Assembly: GCA_019802505.1 (NCBI GenBank)
Contig: JAFMOC010000430.1
Coordinates: forward strand, 403,501-467,500
Length of the DNA stretch: 64,000 nt
Reading direction: 5' to 3'
From: Corydoras sp. C115
Taxonomy: Eukaryota > Chordata > Actinopteri > Siluriformes > Callichthyidae
A model generated the notes under the pieces. It saw only the letters and a list, made by a program, of their open reading frames with translations. It ran no database searches and was not told where the DNA came from. This document shows, piece by piece, positions 32,901-44,374 of this stretch. The position numbers and the translations under genes are program-made. Position 1 is the stretch's first letter. Each line of letters begins with the position of its first letter.

Positions 32901-34300
32901 GAACCAATCATGAACATCAAGGGCACTGTGCAATCTTTATCTTCAAACTTAAGCAGAAACAAACATAAGTTTAGTGATGAAGACCAGAATTTGGTGAGAA
33001 ATCTGACCTTAAATGTTTTTAAGGAAACCAATCATTTTATTGACGTGACTTGTAACAAAATCAGAAGGCACGGATACAGAGACAGTTACATTCATGAGCT
33101 AACAGATCTGATTAAAAAGAAAGTTCAGGAATTTCAAGATGAGAACAAGATGTTTAGGCTGAAGAAGGAATTCACTCTGGATCTCTGTCTTCATGTGTGT
33201 GATAAAGCTCAAAACAGAATCATTAAGAGCCACAAAGAGTTCTCAGATAAAAATGATATAAGAATTTATCTGGAGAAACAGAAACCACAGTATTACAGTG
33301 TGTTTCAGAACTACTACAGAGGAGCTAATATCACAACAGTGTTCAGTGATCTGATCTGCAGGAACCTTCAAGAATCCATCCAACAATCAGCCTACAATAA
33401 AACTGCTATTGATCTTTCAACACAGATGAGATCAGACATGCCAGAGTTTAACGGAAACAGATCACAGCTGGAGAAACACATCCTAAAATCTCTGGCAGAG
33501 GAGGAGAACTTTCAGAAGTACCTTCAGTACATCCATGATCCTAAAGAACATTTCAAACAGTTCATAAAGGCAAAGGTTGATGAATATATCACAGTAAATA
33601 ACACCAAGGTTCTGGAGCTTTTTAAAGGGAATATAAAGGAGAAAGCACAGAGAGTCATGAATGCTGTTAAACTCACAACTAATGAGGTGAAGAAGAACAA
33701 AGATGCTGATGCTGAAACCTGGATGAGAAGTTTAAATCATTCCCTAACTGATGAACTGAGCTTAAAGGAGATAAACTTCACTGATCAGAAAGAAATTACA
33801 GACTTTGAGTTTCTAAAGAAGCTTGTGTCTGATGATCTCACAGTGATGATGTCAGAGTTAAACAGCAGAATTATAAGTGTATCAGACATGGACATGGAGA
33901 AGTTCAGGAAGAAACCAGATGAGATTATGATTGAACATCTCTGTCGGTGCTGCTGGACTCAGTGTCCATTCTGTAAAGCCATCTGCACCAACACCATGGA
34001 GGGTCATGATGGAGATCACAGTGTTCCCTTCCACAGAGTAAATGGAGTTAGTGGAATGGTGTACAGAGTACAACACAGCTCTGTAATGGTTTCTGCACAA
34101 CTCGTGTACAAAGTGATATAAGCTTTTACCCGATTCATGCTCCAGATAGGCCAGTACCTTATAAGAAATACAAAACAGCAGGTGGAGAATATGCTACTGG
34201 AGCATCACCCCTGATAATACAGAGTGTCCATACTGGAAGTGGTTTGTGTGCAGATTCCAGAATGGAGATCAAACCAGCAAGCCATAGAGCACTATACAAA
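29968..34300 (+). pseudogene. Interferon-induced very large GTPase (GVIN)-like, giant exon with frame breaks
   Basis: The protein family is a cytosolic, interferon-inducible dynamin-like GTPase, expanded in fishes. In order: an N-terminal block (CQYALPLLVPNP; FFRFGSVSSSKSQLMNSL; EVAWFCPSG) at 29968-30600; a linker (GKYRIGLKDRNQSDVS) from 30597; the G domain with P-loop GIQSSGKS at 31497-31520, RCTRGAFMQL, and DTEG at 31656-31667; a G4-like FVHQN in another frame; FAQLWEGSPPMAPPNP; a long helical region; and the Cys/His motif QCPFCKAICTN...HDGDHSVPFHR near 33958-34035. PYWKWFVCRFQ near 34227-34260 is past the last stop. Breaks: frame change near 30597, a short excursion about 30961-31012, another about 31805-31943, and loss near 34050-34130. 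Two excursions are compensated by nearby indels, so this may be a young pseudogene or an assembly with indel errors. Confidence 0.88.
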
Positions 34301-34479
34301 ACAAAATTTATTTCTCATTTATTTTGGATCTGGTGAGATTCCCTCTGAATGGATTTTATCATTTACAATATAGCAATTACCAATATACTGTAATTAATCA
34401 TATGATTTTACATACACTAAAGCATTTTATATTTGCTTTTTTTGTTGTTTATTCTGTAATATTTGCTTTGTTTTCATTT

Positions 34480-34750
34480 TCATCACATGAAACGAAAATG
34501 GCCGAATTTAAAGCGATTTAAACATCACTGTTGTTGTTTTTTTATTTATATGTTACGTTTCCTCGAAATTTTTTTTTAACAATTATCAATGACTTAATAT
34601 TCTGATTATTACAAAACATGTACTGAACAAACAGACAATTAAATCTGGGTTACGTTTCAAGAAAGTTACAGAAGTGTGGTTTAAAACATGAAAGTTCCCG
34701 TATGTTCCCACATTTCCACCAAATAAGTTTTAACATTAAAGTCAGTTCAG
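34480..34750. repeat. Duplicated segment, partner at 35990-36200 plus 36503-36575
   Basis: GAAAATGGCCGAATTTAAAG, TAAACATCACTGTTGTTGTT, GAACAAACAGACAATTAAAT and AAAGTTCCCGTATGTTCC all recur downstream. Here the two parts are joined directly at AAACATG|AAAGTT; downstream they are about 300 bp apart. Confidence 0.8.
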
Positions 34751-34816
34751 ATTCACATGTAAATTAAGGTCGCTGTGTCAAAGTTATTTTGGCTTTCAAG
34801 TTACTTTAAGTCCTTT

Positions 34817-34817
34817 T

Positions 34818-34869
<52 letters not shown>

Positions 34870-34872
34870 CAC

Positions 34873-34909
<37 letters not shown>

Positions 34910-34910
34910 A
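34817..34910. repeat. (ATT)n microsatellite
   Basis: About 30 units with one CAC interruption. Confidence 0.95.
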
Positions 34911-35061
34911 TGCCCAGTGATAGATTGGAGTCCTGTCCTGGGTGTATCTGCCCAGCGCCCGAAACGTTCTCCCCTGGATGGGCATGGGGAACCCCACCGC
35001 GACCCTAATAGAGGATAAAGCAGGAGATAATGAATGAATGAATTATTATTATTATTATTAT
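34911..35061 (+). repeat. SINE-D 3' half plus ATT run
   Basis: TGCCCAGTGATAGATTGG to (GAAT)3, then seven ATT units. The 5' half is replaced by the ATT tract. Confidence 0.88.
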
Positions 35062-35396
35062 TCATTCATTCATTATCTCCCGCTTTATCCTCTATCGCGG
35101 TGGGGTTCCCCATGCCCATCCAGAGGAGAGCATCTTGGGCGCTGGGCAGATACACCCAGGACAGAGTGCCAATCCATCGCTGGGCACACACTCACTCACA
35201 CACACTCTATATGGGGCAATTTTTTGAGAATTCAATTGACTTGATCCATGTTTTTGGACTGTGGGAGGAAACCGGAGAACCCGGAGGAAACCCACGCAGA
35301 CACGGGGAGAACATGGAAACTCCACTCAGATGGGGATTCGAACCAGGAATCCCTAGTGCTGAGAGGCTAAACCACTAAGCCACCGTGCCGCCTATA
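35062..35396 (-). repeat. SINE-D copy, inverted relative to the previous one
   Basis: CATTCATTCATTATCTCCCG to AAGCCACCGTGCCGCC. Confidence 0.92.
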
Positions 35397-35397
35397 C

Positions 35398-35433
<36 letters not shown>

Positions 35434-35442
35434 CACTATCAC

Positions 35443-35493
<51 letters not shown>

Positions 35494-35524
35494 CACTATC
35501 ACTATTATTATTATTATTATTATT
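35397..35524. repeat. (ATT)n with CACTATCACT interruptions
   Basis: Two long ATT blocks sharing the same interruption, so the array probably grew by block duplication. A short SINE-D scrap (GATCTGGGTGGAGTTT) follows at 35528-35565. Confidence 0.93.
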
Positions 35525-35924
35525 TTGCTGGAGATCCAGGTTCAAATCTCGATCTGGGTGGAGTTTTGTAAATCAAATTGTGTACAAGTTAAGGATGAAA
35601 CGATTTTTACAATTATTTTAGTATAATTAACTTTACGACAAAGTGCCAGAACAATGTATAATTTCTTTTGTTTGTTTTTCATTTACATTTAATTAATTCA
35701 CTCTTACGATTAATTAATTATAATGTTTTATTTGGGATTAATTGCAAAAACAATTGGCTCATTTTCAGTTCAAGTAGTAAAGTTATACCACCAAACATAA
35801 ATATTAAAGTAAAAATTATAGCTTTCCCTGGAGTGATCAATCTGTAGACAATGTCTAGAAGCCTAATTATGTAAGCTGGGAGCTTTTAAATGTAAAAAAA
35901 AAAAAAATGATTTATTGCGTTATT

Positions 35925-36575
35925 TCGTAGAGCTCAAAACACCGAAATTTGGCGACATCTGCTGGTCAATTTTTGTCAATGCGCCTGGAAATACGAAAAT
36001 GGCCGAACACAGCGATTTAAACATCACTGTCGTTGTTTTTTTTTTATTTATTTGTATGTTACGTTTCATCGAAAAAAAAATATTTGAAACAATTATTAAT
36101 GACTTAATATTCCGATTATTACAAAACATGTTCTGAACAAACAGACAATTAAATCTGGGTTACGTTTCAGGAAAGTTACAGCGGTGTGGTTTAAAACATG
36201 GCTTGTTACAGTGCCACCTTGTGGCTGTAAAATAGAATGCACGTTTAATCGTCGTAATTAAACCTGGATTTTAAAAAATGCAATTAAAGACCTTTTATCG
36301 CTGTTGCCGCGGTATAATATTTAGTTTATTTCAACTACATAACACAACAAAGCGTTTTTATGACTTAATAATGATTTACAGACGCAGGAAGCGATTTAAT
36401 GCTGTGTGTAAATTTAGGATTGTCGATAATTTGGTTCATGTTTCAGTCCGGACCTGTTAGAGTGACGCACACACAGAGCAGCGGCTTAAAGCTGTTAAAC
36501 TCATGAAAGTTCCCGTATGTTCCGCATTTCCACCAAATAAATATAAAATAAAAGTTTTAAAATGAAAGTCAGTTC
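35925..36575. repeat. Longer copy of the 34.5-kb repeat
   Basis: Begins AGCTCAAAACACCGAAATTT and GGCGACATCTGCTGGTCAAT (as at 24.4 kb), then the block shared with 34480-34688, a private ~300-bp stretch 36200-36502, then the rest of the 34.7-kb copy. Confidence 0.75.
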
Positions 36576-36826
36576 TCCAGGACAGGACGCCAATCTATCA
36601 CTGGACACACTCTCACTCACACAGACACACTCTATATGGGGCAATTTGGAGAACTCAATTGACTTGATCCATGTTTTTGGACTGTGGGAGGAAACCGGAG
36701 AACCCGGAGGAAACCCACGCGGACACGGAGAGAACATGGAAACTCCACCCAGATGGGGATTCGAACCGGGAATGCCTAGCGCTGAGAGGAGAACATACTA
36801 AACCACTAAGCCAGCGTGCCACCCAA
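36576..36826 (-). repeat. SINE-D copy lacking its 3' end
   Basis: Starts abruptly at TCCAGGACAGGACGCCAATC and ends AAGCCAGCGTGCCACCC. Confidence 0.88.
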
Positions 36827-36989
36827 CATAAAACATGTACCGCCTAAACAGCGAGAGCTTCACTCCTTACGATGCCAGTGAGGAGCAAGTGTCACAGACA
36901 GCTTCTGTCAACGGCTAGCAGAGGGTTAACCACCTACTGCATGCTGCCTGCACTTCCTCAGTTCTACTGACTCCATAAATGTTACCACA

Positions 36990-37052
36990 ATATATATATA
37001 TTATATATATATATATTATATATTATATATATATATATATATTATATAATAT
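36990..37052. repeat. (TA)n microsatellite
   Basis: TA-rich, imperfect. Confidence 0.9.
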
Positions 37053-37132
37053 GTTCATTATTATGCAAATCTTCCAGAATGACCTCCATTATAAAATAAC
37101 TTTATATAAATGTGGTATACATTTTTTTTAAA

Positions 37133-37380
37133 TCAGGGCAGCGTAGTGGTGAACACGTCCACCTCTCAGCGCTGAGGATTCAGGTTCAAATCCCGATCTG
37201 GGTGGACTTTCCATGTTCTCCCCGTGTCTGTGTGGGTTTTCCTCAGGTTCTCCCTGTTTCCTTCCACAGTACAAAAATATGGATTCCCCTAACGTTCTCC
37301 TTTGGATGGGCATGGGCAATCTCCCCTCACACACACTCACACGACCCTAGTAGATGATTAAACTGAAGATAATGAGATAA
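37133..37380 (+). repeat. SINE-D copy, strongly diverged
   Basis: AGGGCAGCGTAGTGGTGAAC to GAAGATAATGAGATAA, with most of the central 3' block deleted. Confidence 0.75.
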
Positions 37381-37439
37381 ACTGAGATAAGATGGCATTT
37401 TTATAGAACACACTCAGGCATTTCACAGCGCTGGAGCCC

Positions 37440-37700
37440 CATACCAAGTTCAAGTTCAAATAATTTATTGATATAACACTTTTTACAACAGTAATAATAA
37501 TACATTTTATTTGAAAGCTCCTTTCAGAACACCCAAGAACACCCAAGGACATCATCACAACGCAGCTTTACAGAGTTAAAAGCATTTAAATCCCCCAAAG
37601 AGCAAGCCGAAGCGACAGTGGCAAGAAAAAACTCCCTGTTATGTTATTTTAAGAAAGAAACCTTGGGAGGACCAGCCCTCTGGGTGCTCCTGTCCAGCCC
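37440..37700 (-). repeat. Dispersed repeat ('caaagcagctttacag' family)
   Basis: AACGCAGCTTTACAGAGTTA, AAGCGACAGTGGCAAG and AAAAACTCCCTGTTATGTTA. Other copies are at 18364-18410, 23450-23520, 51488-51612, 59463-59640 and 61667-61795. Confidence 0.65.
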
Positions 37701-38247
37701 ACATGAGGTCGAACGGAAATTACAAATAACTAAAGTCACCTTCGAGTTAAAGACAATGCAGCTGTTTTGTGTGCAAAGTGACCACCGCATTGTGTATCCA
37801 CGGGCACGCTCCATCCCGCCCGACCCTGTGCTCTGACCCCAGTCAACAAGTTATTCTCCTCAGAAGTCACTTGGGATGACGTAACGTAACTTAAATTTAC
37901 TTAAGGTCTAAATAAAATCACAGAAATAGTATTTTAAGCAGATTCTCTGATGTAGTTCATCATACATGCAGCTCATCAGAAAGGTGCAGTTCGGAAGCAC
38001 GTACATTATCTGCAGCAGCCCACGTTCTCAACACCAGCATGTCTGTGTCGTTACATAACACCCACTCGTATATATAGCATCGTATGCAGCCATCATTTAG
38101 AGTAGAAAAGTTTAGAGTCAAATCTTTATCCACTAAATAATCAGAGAAAATGTTACTTAAACTTTTCTAAGAAAAAAAAACTGAAAGCTAAAGAGTTAAA
38201 AGTTCACCTGAAGTTTTGCGCAGAAGTAAATAAGCATGGAGTGTATG

Positions 38248-38253
38248 TGTGTG

Positions 38254-38337
<84 letters not shown>

Positions 38338-38360
38338 CATACACACACACACTCTCCATG
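38248..38360. repeat. (TA)n/(CA)n microsatellite
   Basis: About 40 TA units followed by CA. The sequence AGCATGGAGTGTATGTGTGTG at the left is roughly mirrored by CACACACTCTCCATGCTTAT at the right, so the array sits inside an inverted repeat. Confidence 0.93.
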
Positions 38361-38375
38361 CTTATTTACTTCTAT

Positions 38376-38466
38376 ATATGCCCAGCGATGGATTGGTGCC
38401 CTGTCCTGGGTGTATCTGCCCAGCGCCCGAGACGTTCTCCCCTGGATGGGCATGGGGAACCCCCAC
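38376..38466 (+). repeat. SINE-D 3' fragment
   Basis: TGCCCAGCGATGGATTGG to GGGGAACCCCCACC, ending where the ~400-bp repeat begins. Confidence 0.8.
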
Positions 38467-38471
38467 CCCCA

Positions 38472-38867
38472 AAAGCTACCCCAGTATTTAGACGCAGCTG
38501 CATTAGAACTGGAACCCTTTTTTTTTTTTTACTTTTGTTTTCATTTATTTATTCCTTGTAGCAAGCGCATGCCTTCTGAGATAACTGTGTTTGCACTTGT
38601 GCAGTTATAACAGAGCGCCACCTGAGGGTCACCTTTGGTAAGAGGCTTTAGATAAACCAGGTCTATTGTTTATAAATGACACGGCACTGAGTTCAGTGTT
38701 GATGTTGGGGACGTGTTACACAGGGGTTGCTTCCTTCTCATGCTATTAAATGATTGTTGGGAATTAACAGCTAAAGTACAGAAACATTCTGCGAGTATTT
38801 GGTTGAACACTTGGTGAAAATTGGTGAAAAGTCCCTTTTCGACAGGGAAACTCCCAGAAGCAATTGG
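38472..38867. repeat. ~400-bp two-copy repeat, copy 1
   Basis: AAAAGCT(A)CCCCAGTATTTAGAC to ACTCCCAGAAGCAA. About 95% like 44375-44778 by eye. No TIRs seen. Confidence 0.85.
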
Positions 38868-38952
38868 ATTGGCGCCCTGTCCTGGGTGTATCTGCCCAGC
38901 GCCCGAAAAGATAGAAGATAAAGCGGGAGATAATGAATGAATGAGTGAATGA
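38868..38952 (+). repeat. SINE-D 3' fragment on the other side of copy 1
   Basis: GGATTGGCGCCCTGTCCTGG to GATAATGAATGAATGAG. It repeats part of 38376-38466, so this flank pattern is not a simple insertion. Confidence 0.8.
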
Positions 38953-38999
38953 ATATATATATATATATATATCACACACACACATACACACACACACAT

Positions 39000-40540
39000 G
39001 ACTGAATGTTAACAAATTAAAAATTTTTCTAAGCCACTGAGCCTGTTCCGGCTCATGGGAGCTACTAAAGTCTCGCTTGTGGAGAAACACCCTGGACAGG
39101 TCTCCAGTCCATCCCAGAGCAGACACACATTCATATCTGGTGCCTTTCAGGTATATACAATAAAACTATTGGACTACTAATTATTAGCAGTAGCTATATA
39201 GAATAAAGGCACCAGATGTGAACAATAACACTATAAACAACACTTTTTTTTTTGACAAACATACAGCAGGTGGCGCTACTCTTGCTACTGCACAAACACA
39301 AATATGTTCACCTCCAACAGCATACGGAATATAATTAAAAAAAAAAAACAAAAAAAAAAAAGGGTGCTTGCAAGATCTGTGCCAAGAGCCTCAATGACCC
39401 TAACTAAAATTAAGGATGGGATGCTTGATGTCGGCATGACGTCCTAATGTTAAAATATTGTCAATATTCTGCACCAATTCTGATTATTTAAATATTAATT
39501 AAAAAAAAGACAATTCCCGCTTCCTTTAATTTGAAGGCTGTAAAAGTTTTTTTTTTGTTGTTGTTGATAAACTCCATAGATTCTGTCACAACCCAACGCA
39601 GTTAGTAAGACTAACCAGATAGATGGTGGCCTCTAGTGGCTGAAAAGTGAATTGCCTAGGACCAGTAAGAAACAGTATTATAGACCCATCCCTGCCCCCA
39701 AATCAGGTTAAAAACCCCAGTCCTAATCCACACTGTGAATATGCCAGTCTGTTACTACACACACACACACACACACACTGTGCATAACGGTGCAGGTTTG
39801 CAGTTGCAGAGTGCAAAACATTAAAACCCAGCCCAATAATTATCCCAGTTAATTTTTTTGGGTTTATTACAAACTCAACCGCTGGAGGTTCAAAGTGAGA
39901 CCCACCTATCCCGTCCTCATGTCCTCGTGTCCTCATGTCTGGGATTTAATGGGCGGCAAAATAATGTGTAGTGATGTGTAAGCAGCAAGTCAAATCAAGT
40001 TTAAGGATCCGAGTACTATTCCATTCCTTCCTGTTATTTATGCCAGATGCCTGAGCCAACAAATTTTATAGCTTCATTTACTTTTTAGACCATCGGTTTT
40101 CTTTTATGGCAACGGCTTTCGCTGGCAAACATGTTGAGACCAGACTTTTTCCTTCGTGTGGCGTGAAATGTTTGCTCACAGACAGACGTGATAGACTCCT
40201 GCCCACGAAATAAGCCTTTTACTCTGCCAGTGTCCCATTCTGGGTTATATTTAAAAGACGCACATGATACAGATGAATGAAATTCAAATAAACTGGCTGC
40301 ATCAGTGCAATTAGTTGTACTATGGTCTGTAGAACCACCTGGTTACTATGGAGCGAGTAAGTGCATGTCTTTTAAATATACACTGTATGAGCATAAGTAT
40401 TGAATCACCAACACATTACACCTTTAATGATGTCCCATTTTAAGTTGGTCCTGCTGGCTAATTTGTAAGAAGGTTTTCTACAGTCGTCCACGGTCAGATG
40501 TCTGATTTATGGCAATAAATAAATATAAATAAAAAAAAAA
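39000..40540. other. Intergenic, no gene seen
   Basis: Unassigned sequence with a CA run at 39757-39778 and A-rich stretches at 39338-39361 and 40530-40552. No coding exon recognised. Confidence 0.4.
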
Positions 40541-40555
40541 AAAATAAAAAAAAAG

Positions 40556-40896
40556 AGGCGGCACGGTGGCTTAGTGGTTTAGCATGTTCTCCTCTCAGCA
40601 CTAGGGATTCCCGGTTCGAATCCCAATCTGGGTGGAGTTTCTATGTTCTCCCCGTGTCCGTGTGGGTTTCCTCCGGGTTCTCAGGGTTTCCTCCCACAGT
40701 CCAAAAACATGGATCAAGCTTAATTGAATTCTCCAAATAGCCCCATATAGTGTGTGTCTGTGTGTGTGAGCGTCCTGTCCTGGGTGTATCTTCCCAGCAC
40801 CTGAGACGTTCTCCCCTGGATGGGCATGGGGAACCACCCCCCCTACCCCCCGCGACCCTAATAGAGGATAAAGCGGAAGATAATGGATGGATGGAA
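40556..40896 (+). repeat. SINE-D copy, left arm of an inverted pair
   Basis: AGGCGGCACGGTGGCTTAGT to (GGAT)n. Confidence 0.92.
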
Positions 40897-40944
40897 AAAT
40901 AAATAAATAAATAAGAGGTGTCTCCGTATAATTTTGTCCATACA

Positions 40945-41290
40945 TTCATTCATTATCATCCGCTTTATCCTCTATTAGGGTCGCGGTGGGGTTCCTCATG
41001 CCCATCCAGGGGAGAACATTTGGGGCGCTGGGCAGATAGACCCAGGACAGGGCGCCAATCTATCGCTGGACACACACTCACTCACACAGACACACTCTAT
41101 ATGGGGCAATTTGGAGAACTCAATTGACTTGATCCATGTTTTTGGACTTTGGAAGGAAACCGGAGAACCCAGAGGAAACCCACGCGGACACGGGGAGAAC
41201 ATGGAAACTCCACCCAGATGGGGATTCGAACCGGGAATCCCTAGTGCTGAGAGGAGAACATGCTAAACCACTAAGCCACCATGCCACCTT
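40945..41290 (-). repeat. SINE-D copy, right arm of the inverted pair
   Basis: CATTCATTCATTATCATCCG to AAGCCACCATGCCACC. About 50 bp separates it from the preceding plus-strand copy. Confidence 0.92.
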
Positions 41291-41465
41291 TTGTCCATAC
41301 AGTGTAACTGAAATTAACCAAATGTTTGTGGAGATCTCATTTTTCCTAAAGCATTATTTTCAAATTTAATGAGTGTTTGTGTTTCTTAGTTCTTTTGTCA
41401 GTGGTGCCAAAGACGTCCTGCACTATAATGCTATTGCGTTATGATGTCACAACAATTCTAACTAT

Positions 41466-41768
41466 ACATTCATTCAATTATTATTTTCCGCTTAATTAAC
41501 ATGATCATCCAGGGGAAAAAGTTTTGGACGCTGGGCAGATACACCCAGAACAGGGCAACAAATCTATCACTTGTAACACTCACACACACACACACACAGA
41601 CACTATATGGGGCAATTTGGAGCAGTCAATTATACCTTAAATCCAAGTTTTGGGACTATGGGAGGAAACTGGAGAACCCGGACGAAAGCCATGTGTGGAG
41701 AACATGGAAAGTTCACAGATCACGATCCAAACCTGGATCCCCAGTGCTGAGAGAACATGCTAACCAGA
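41466..41768 (-). repeat. SINE-D copy, diverged
   Basis: CATTCATTCAATTATTATTT to GAGAACATGCTAACCAG. Many indels suggest an older insertion. Confidence 0.75.
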
Positions 41769-41789
41769 TCTCTGACTCTTCATAATTAA

Positions 41790-42710
41790 ATTTTAATTAA
41801 TTCCACTGATATCCTACATCTCTGCCACGGCACTATACTGATTACTTCAGAGCCCCTTTATTATTATTCGTAAACTAACAAAATTCTTCAGAATGTTTTA
41901 ATCTTGTTTGGTTACAAGTTCCTCTTTAAGGTCTTTTTGAAAGAAGTCTTTATCGTATAGTGCATCAACATCCTGTTTTTTATTATTATTCTTCGGAAAG
42001 ACAAATGCCCATGAGAAAATAATCAAGGTTGAGACAGAGACAGTGGGTCTGATTTAAATAACAGAAGAGGAAGATGCATTTCCAAAGAAGGATCACGAGT
42101 GAGAACAGAACCGGTGCTGCAGTGGAAACCAGATCTTCTGTGGAACATTACAGTCTTCATCATGAGCATGAGTGCTTATTAAAACCTCTACAGCGTTTGA
42201 TTGGATCTTAAACCACCAGCTTTCTGATCCATAGTCCTGTATCCTGCCTACTGAGTAAACTGTCTGTTTTAAATGTCTTCCGCTCTCCTACATCATTTCA
42301 ACACATTATAGAAAATTAAATTTGGGCTCGGTACCTTTTGTTCACTGGGTGGTAGGGTCTTTGCTCCCAGTTGTCCTCTTCAGACTTTCCAGCTCTGGGA
42401 TCAGAGCTTTAGAAGGGGTCCAAATTCACCTTCCAAACAGTAGGCACTGGTTTTGATCGGGTTAGTTCTGTTTAACCAGTAAAGCAATTGGCTTTTTGAA
42501 TAAGTCAGCATTTAGTAAGCATGCAACCTCAGCCTCAGTCGGCCATCTTGTAAAGGTCATGTGACATAGAAGACCATGCCCTCACTGTTAAAGTTCTAGT
42601 ATTCATTAAAAGTAAAAATGCTCTTTGATGTTGGACAGAATTATGATGCTGTATCTTTATATTTGTGGTTGTATCACAATTACACAATTAAAAGATTCAA
42701 AATTTTATTA
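41790..42710. other. Intergenic, no gene seen
   Basis: No exon, RNA gene or repeat recognised. Confidence 0.4.
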
Positions 42711-42712
42711 CC

Positions 42713-42794
42713 AATGGATTGGCGCCCTGTCCTGGGTTTCTATCCCCTGGATGGGCTGGGGAACCCCACCGCGACCCTAATAGAAGATAAAGCT
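42713..42794 (+). repeat. SINE-D 3' fragment
   Basis: AATGGATTGGCGCCCTGTCC to AATAGAAGATAAAGC. Confidence 0.75.
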
Positions 42795-43062
42795 TGGCAC
42801 AGTGGCTTATGGTTAGCACATTCACCTCTTAGGGAATTCTGGGTGGAGTCCATGTTCTCCCCATGTCAGTGTGGGTTTCCTCCGGGAAATTTCTCCGGTT
42901 TCCAAAAACTATCAAGTCAATGGTTCTCCAAATTATATGTGTGTGTGTGAGTGAGTGTTCAGGGATAGGTTGGCGCCCTGTCCTGGGTGTATCTGCCCAG
43001 TGCCCGAAATCCTCTGGATGGGCATGGGGAACCCCACACGACCCTATAGAGAATAAAAGTGG
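42795..43062 (+). repeat. SINE-D copy with many small deletions
   Basis: TTGGCACAGTGGCTTATGG to GAATAAAAGTGGAAG. The B-box region is lost and the core carries several deletions, so this is an old copy. Confidence 0.75.
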
Positions 43063-43838
43063 AAGTGTTGATGCCGCAGACACTTCTAAATGGCTTTTAA
43101 ATTCTGTCAGACATTTAGGAAATTTTCATCCACTACTTAATGGCTACTGCATTTTCGGACATACCATCCATTCTTGCCCACAATGTTTGCTTTTTTATAT
43201 ACAGTATAAGTTGCTATAAGAGCCACTCTAGTGCTGAAAATACCTCTGCCCCTAGTGGATGTAAAATGTATCGCTCTCAGATTTAACCCGCTGGCTGACT
43301 CCACTGACAACTTTGATGTCTTTAGTCACAGCATTTACTTCCATCCAGCGAACCATTAATCCCATAAGACCATGAAGTCTCCTTCAGCAAATCCCAAAGG
43401 TTTTCAAAATGATTCTACATGCTGATTTTTGAGAAAGAGACCGTGTGATGCTCAATGGGGAACTTATTCTCCTTAAGCAGTCTACAAGTTTACAGTTTGT
43501 GTAAATAATCAAAAATTTTTTAAAAATCACTGTATCCATGTTTCCAAAAATCCGTCTGATTGTAATCAATGGACTTTGCATTAACATAATGACGGAGGAC
43601 TGCAAAGCCAATAGTCCAATAGAAATCAAGGTTATATTTCATACCTTTCTTTAGCATTATCATTATTGTAACAACAATCGACGGAATAAGGCTATTCGTG
43701 ACACGACACTACGCTTAAGCATGAGTTTGTGACACCATCAGGCACTACCTCAAAGCATGATGCTATTTAATGCCATCCTATTTTTTCAGATCAGATTAGA
43801 TTAGATTAAATTTTATTATCATTACATATGTACACTTA
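43063..43838. other. Intergenic, no gene seen
   Basis: No coding segment recognised. An AGATTAGATTAGATTAAATT run is at about 43793. Confidence 0.4.
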
Positions 43839-44192
43839 CGGGCGGCACGGTGGCTTAGTGGTTGGCATGTTCTCCTCTCAGCACTAGGGATTCCCGGTTC
43901 GAATCCCCATCTGGGTGGAGTTTCCATGTTCTCCCTGTGTCCGCGTGGGTTTCCTCCGGGTTCTCCAGCTTCCTCCCACAGTCCAAAAACATGGATCAAG
44001 TCAATTGAGTTCTCCAAATTGCCCCATATAGAGTGTGTCTGTGTGAGTGAGTGTGTGTTCAGTGATTGATTGCCGCCCGGTCCTGGGTGTATCTGCCCAG
44101 CGCCCGAGACGTTCTCCCCTGGATGGGGATGGGGAACCCCCTTTCCCCCACGATCCTAATATAGGATAAAGCGGAAGATAATGGATGGATGT
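43839..44192 (+). repeat. SINE-D copy, full length
   Basis: GGGCGGCACGGTGGCTTAGT to (GGAT)2. Directly after an ATTAGATT run. Confidence 0.92.
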
Positions 44193-44374
44193 ACAGTTAC
44201 AAGGCTAATGCGTTTTGGCATCTATTCAGAAAATGCATGGAGTTGATTAAGTGGTAAACTGTAACGCACTGCCAGTTACGGATGCCGAATCTGAGGGCCA
44301 TCCATGCTTTCCGGTCCTTGTCACGCAGCTTACGCTCCAGCAGGGACGCTCTAATGAGCAGCTGGGGTGGACAA

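Noticed and set aside
31863..34121. 752-residue frame starting at 31863 as an intact protein
   Set aside because: It begins at a TTG, its first ~26 residues are out of frame with the GTPase, and the real family sequence continues from the upstream frames.
38244..38561. Tyr/Ile-repeat open frames at 38.2-38.6, 34.8-35.1, 35.4-35.6 and 63.7-63.9 kb
   Set aside because: Translations of TA and ATT microsatellites.
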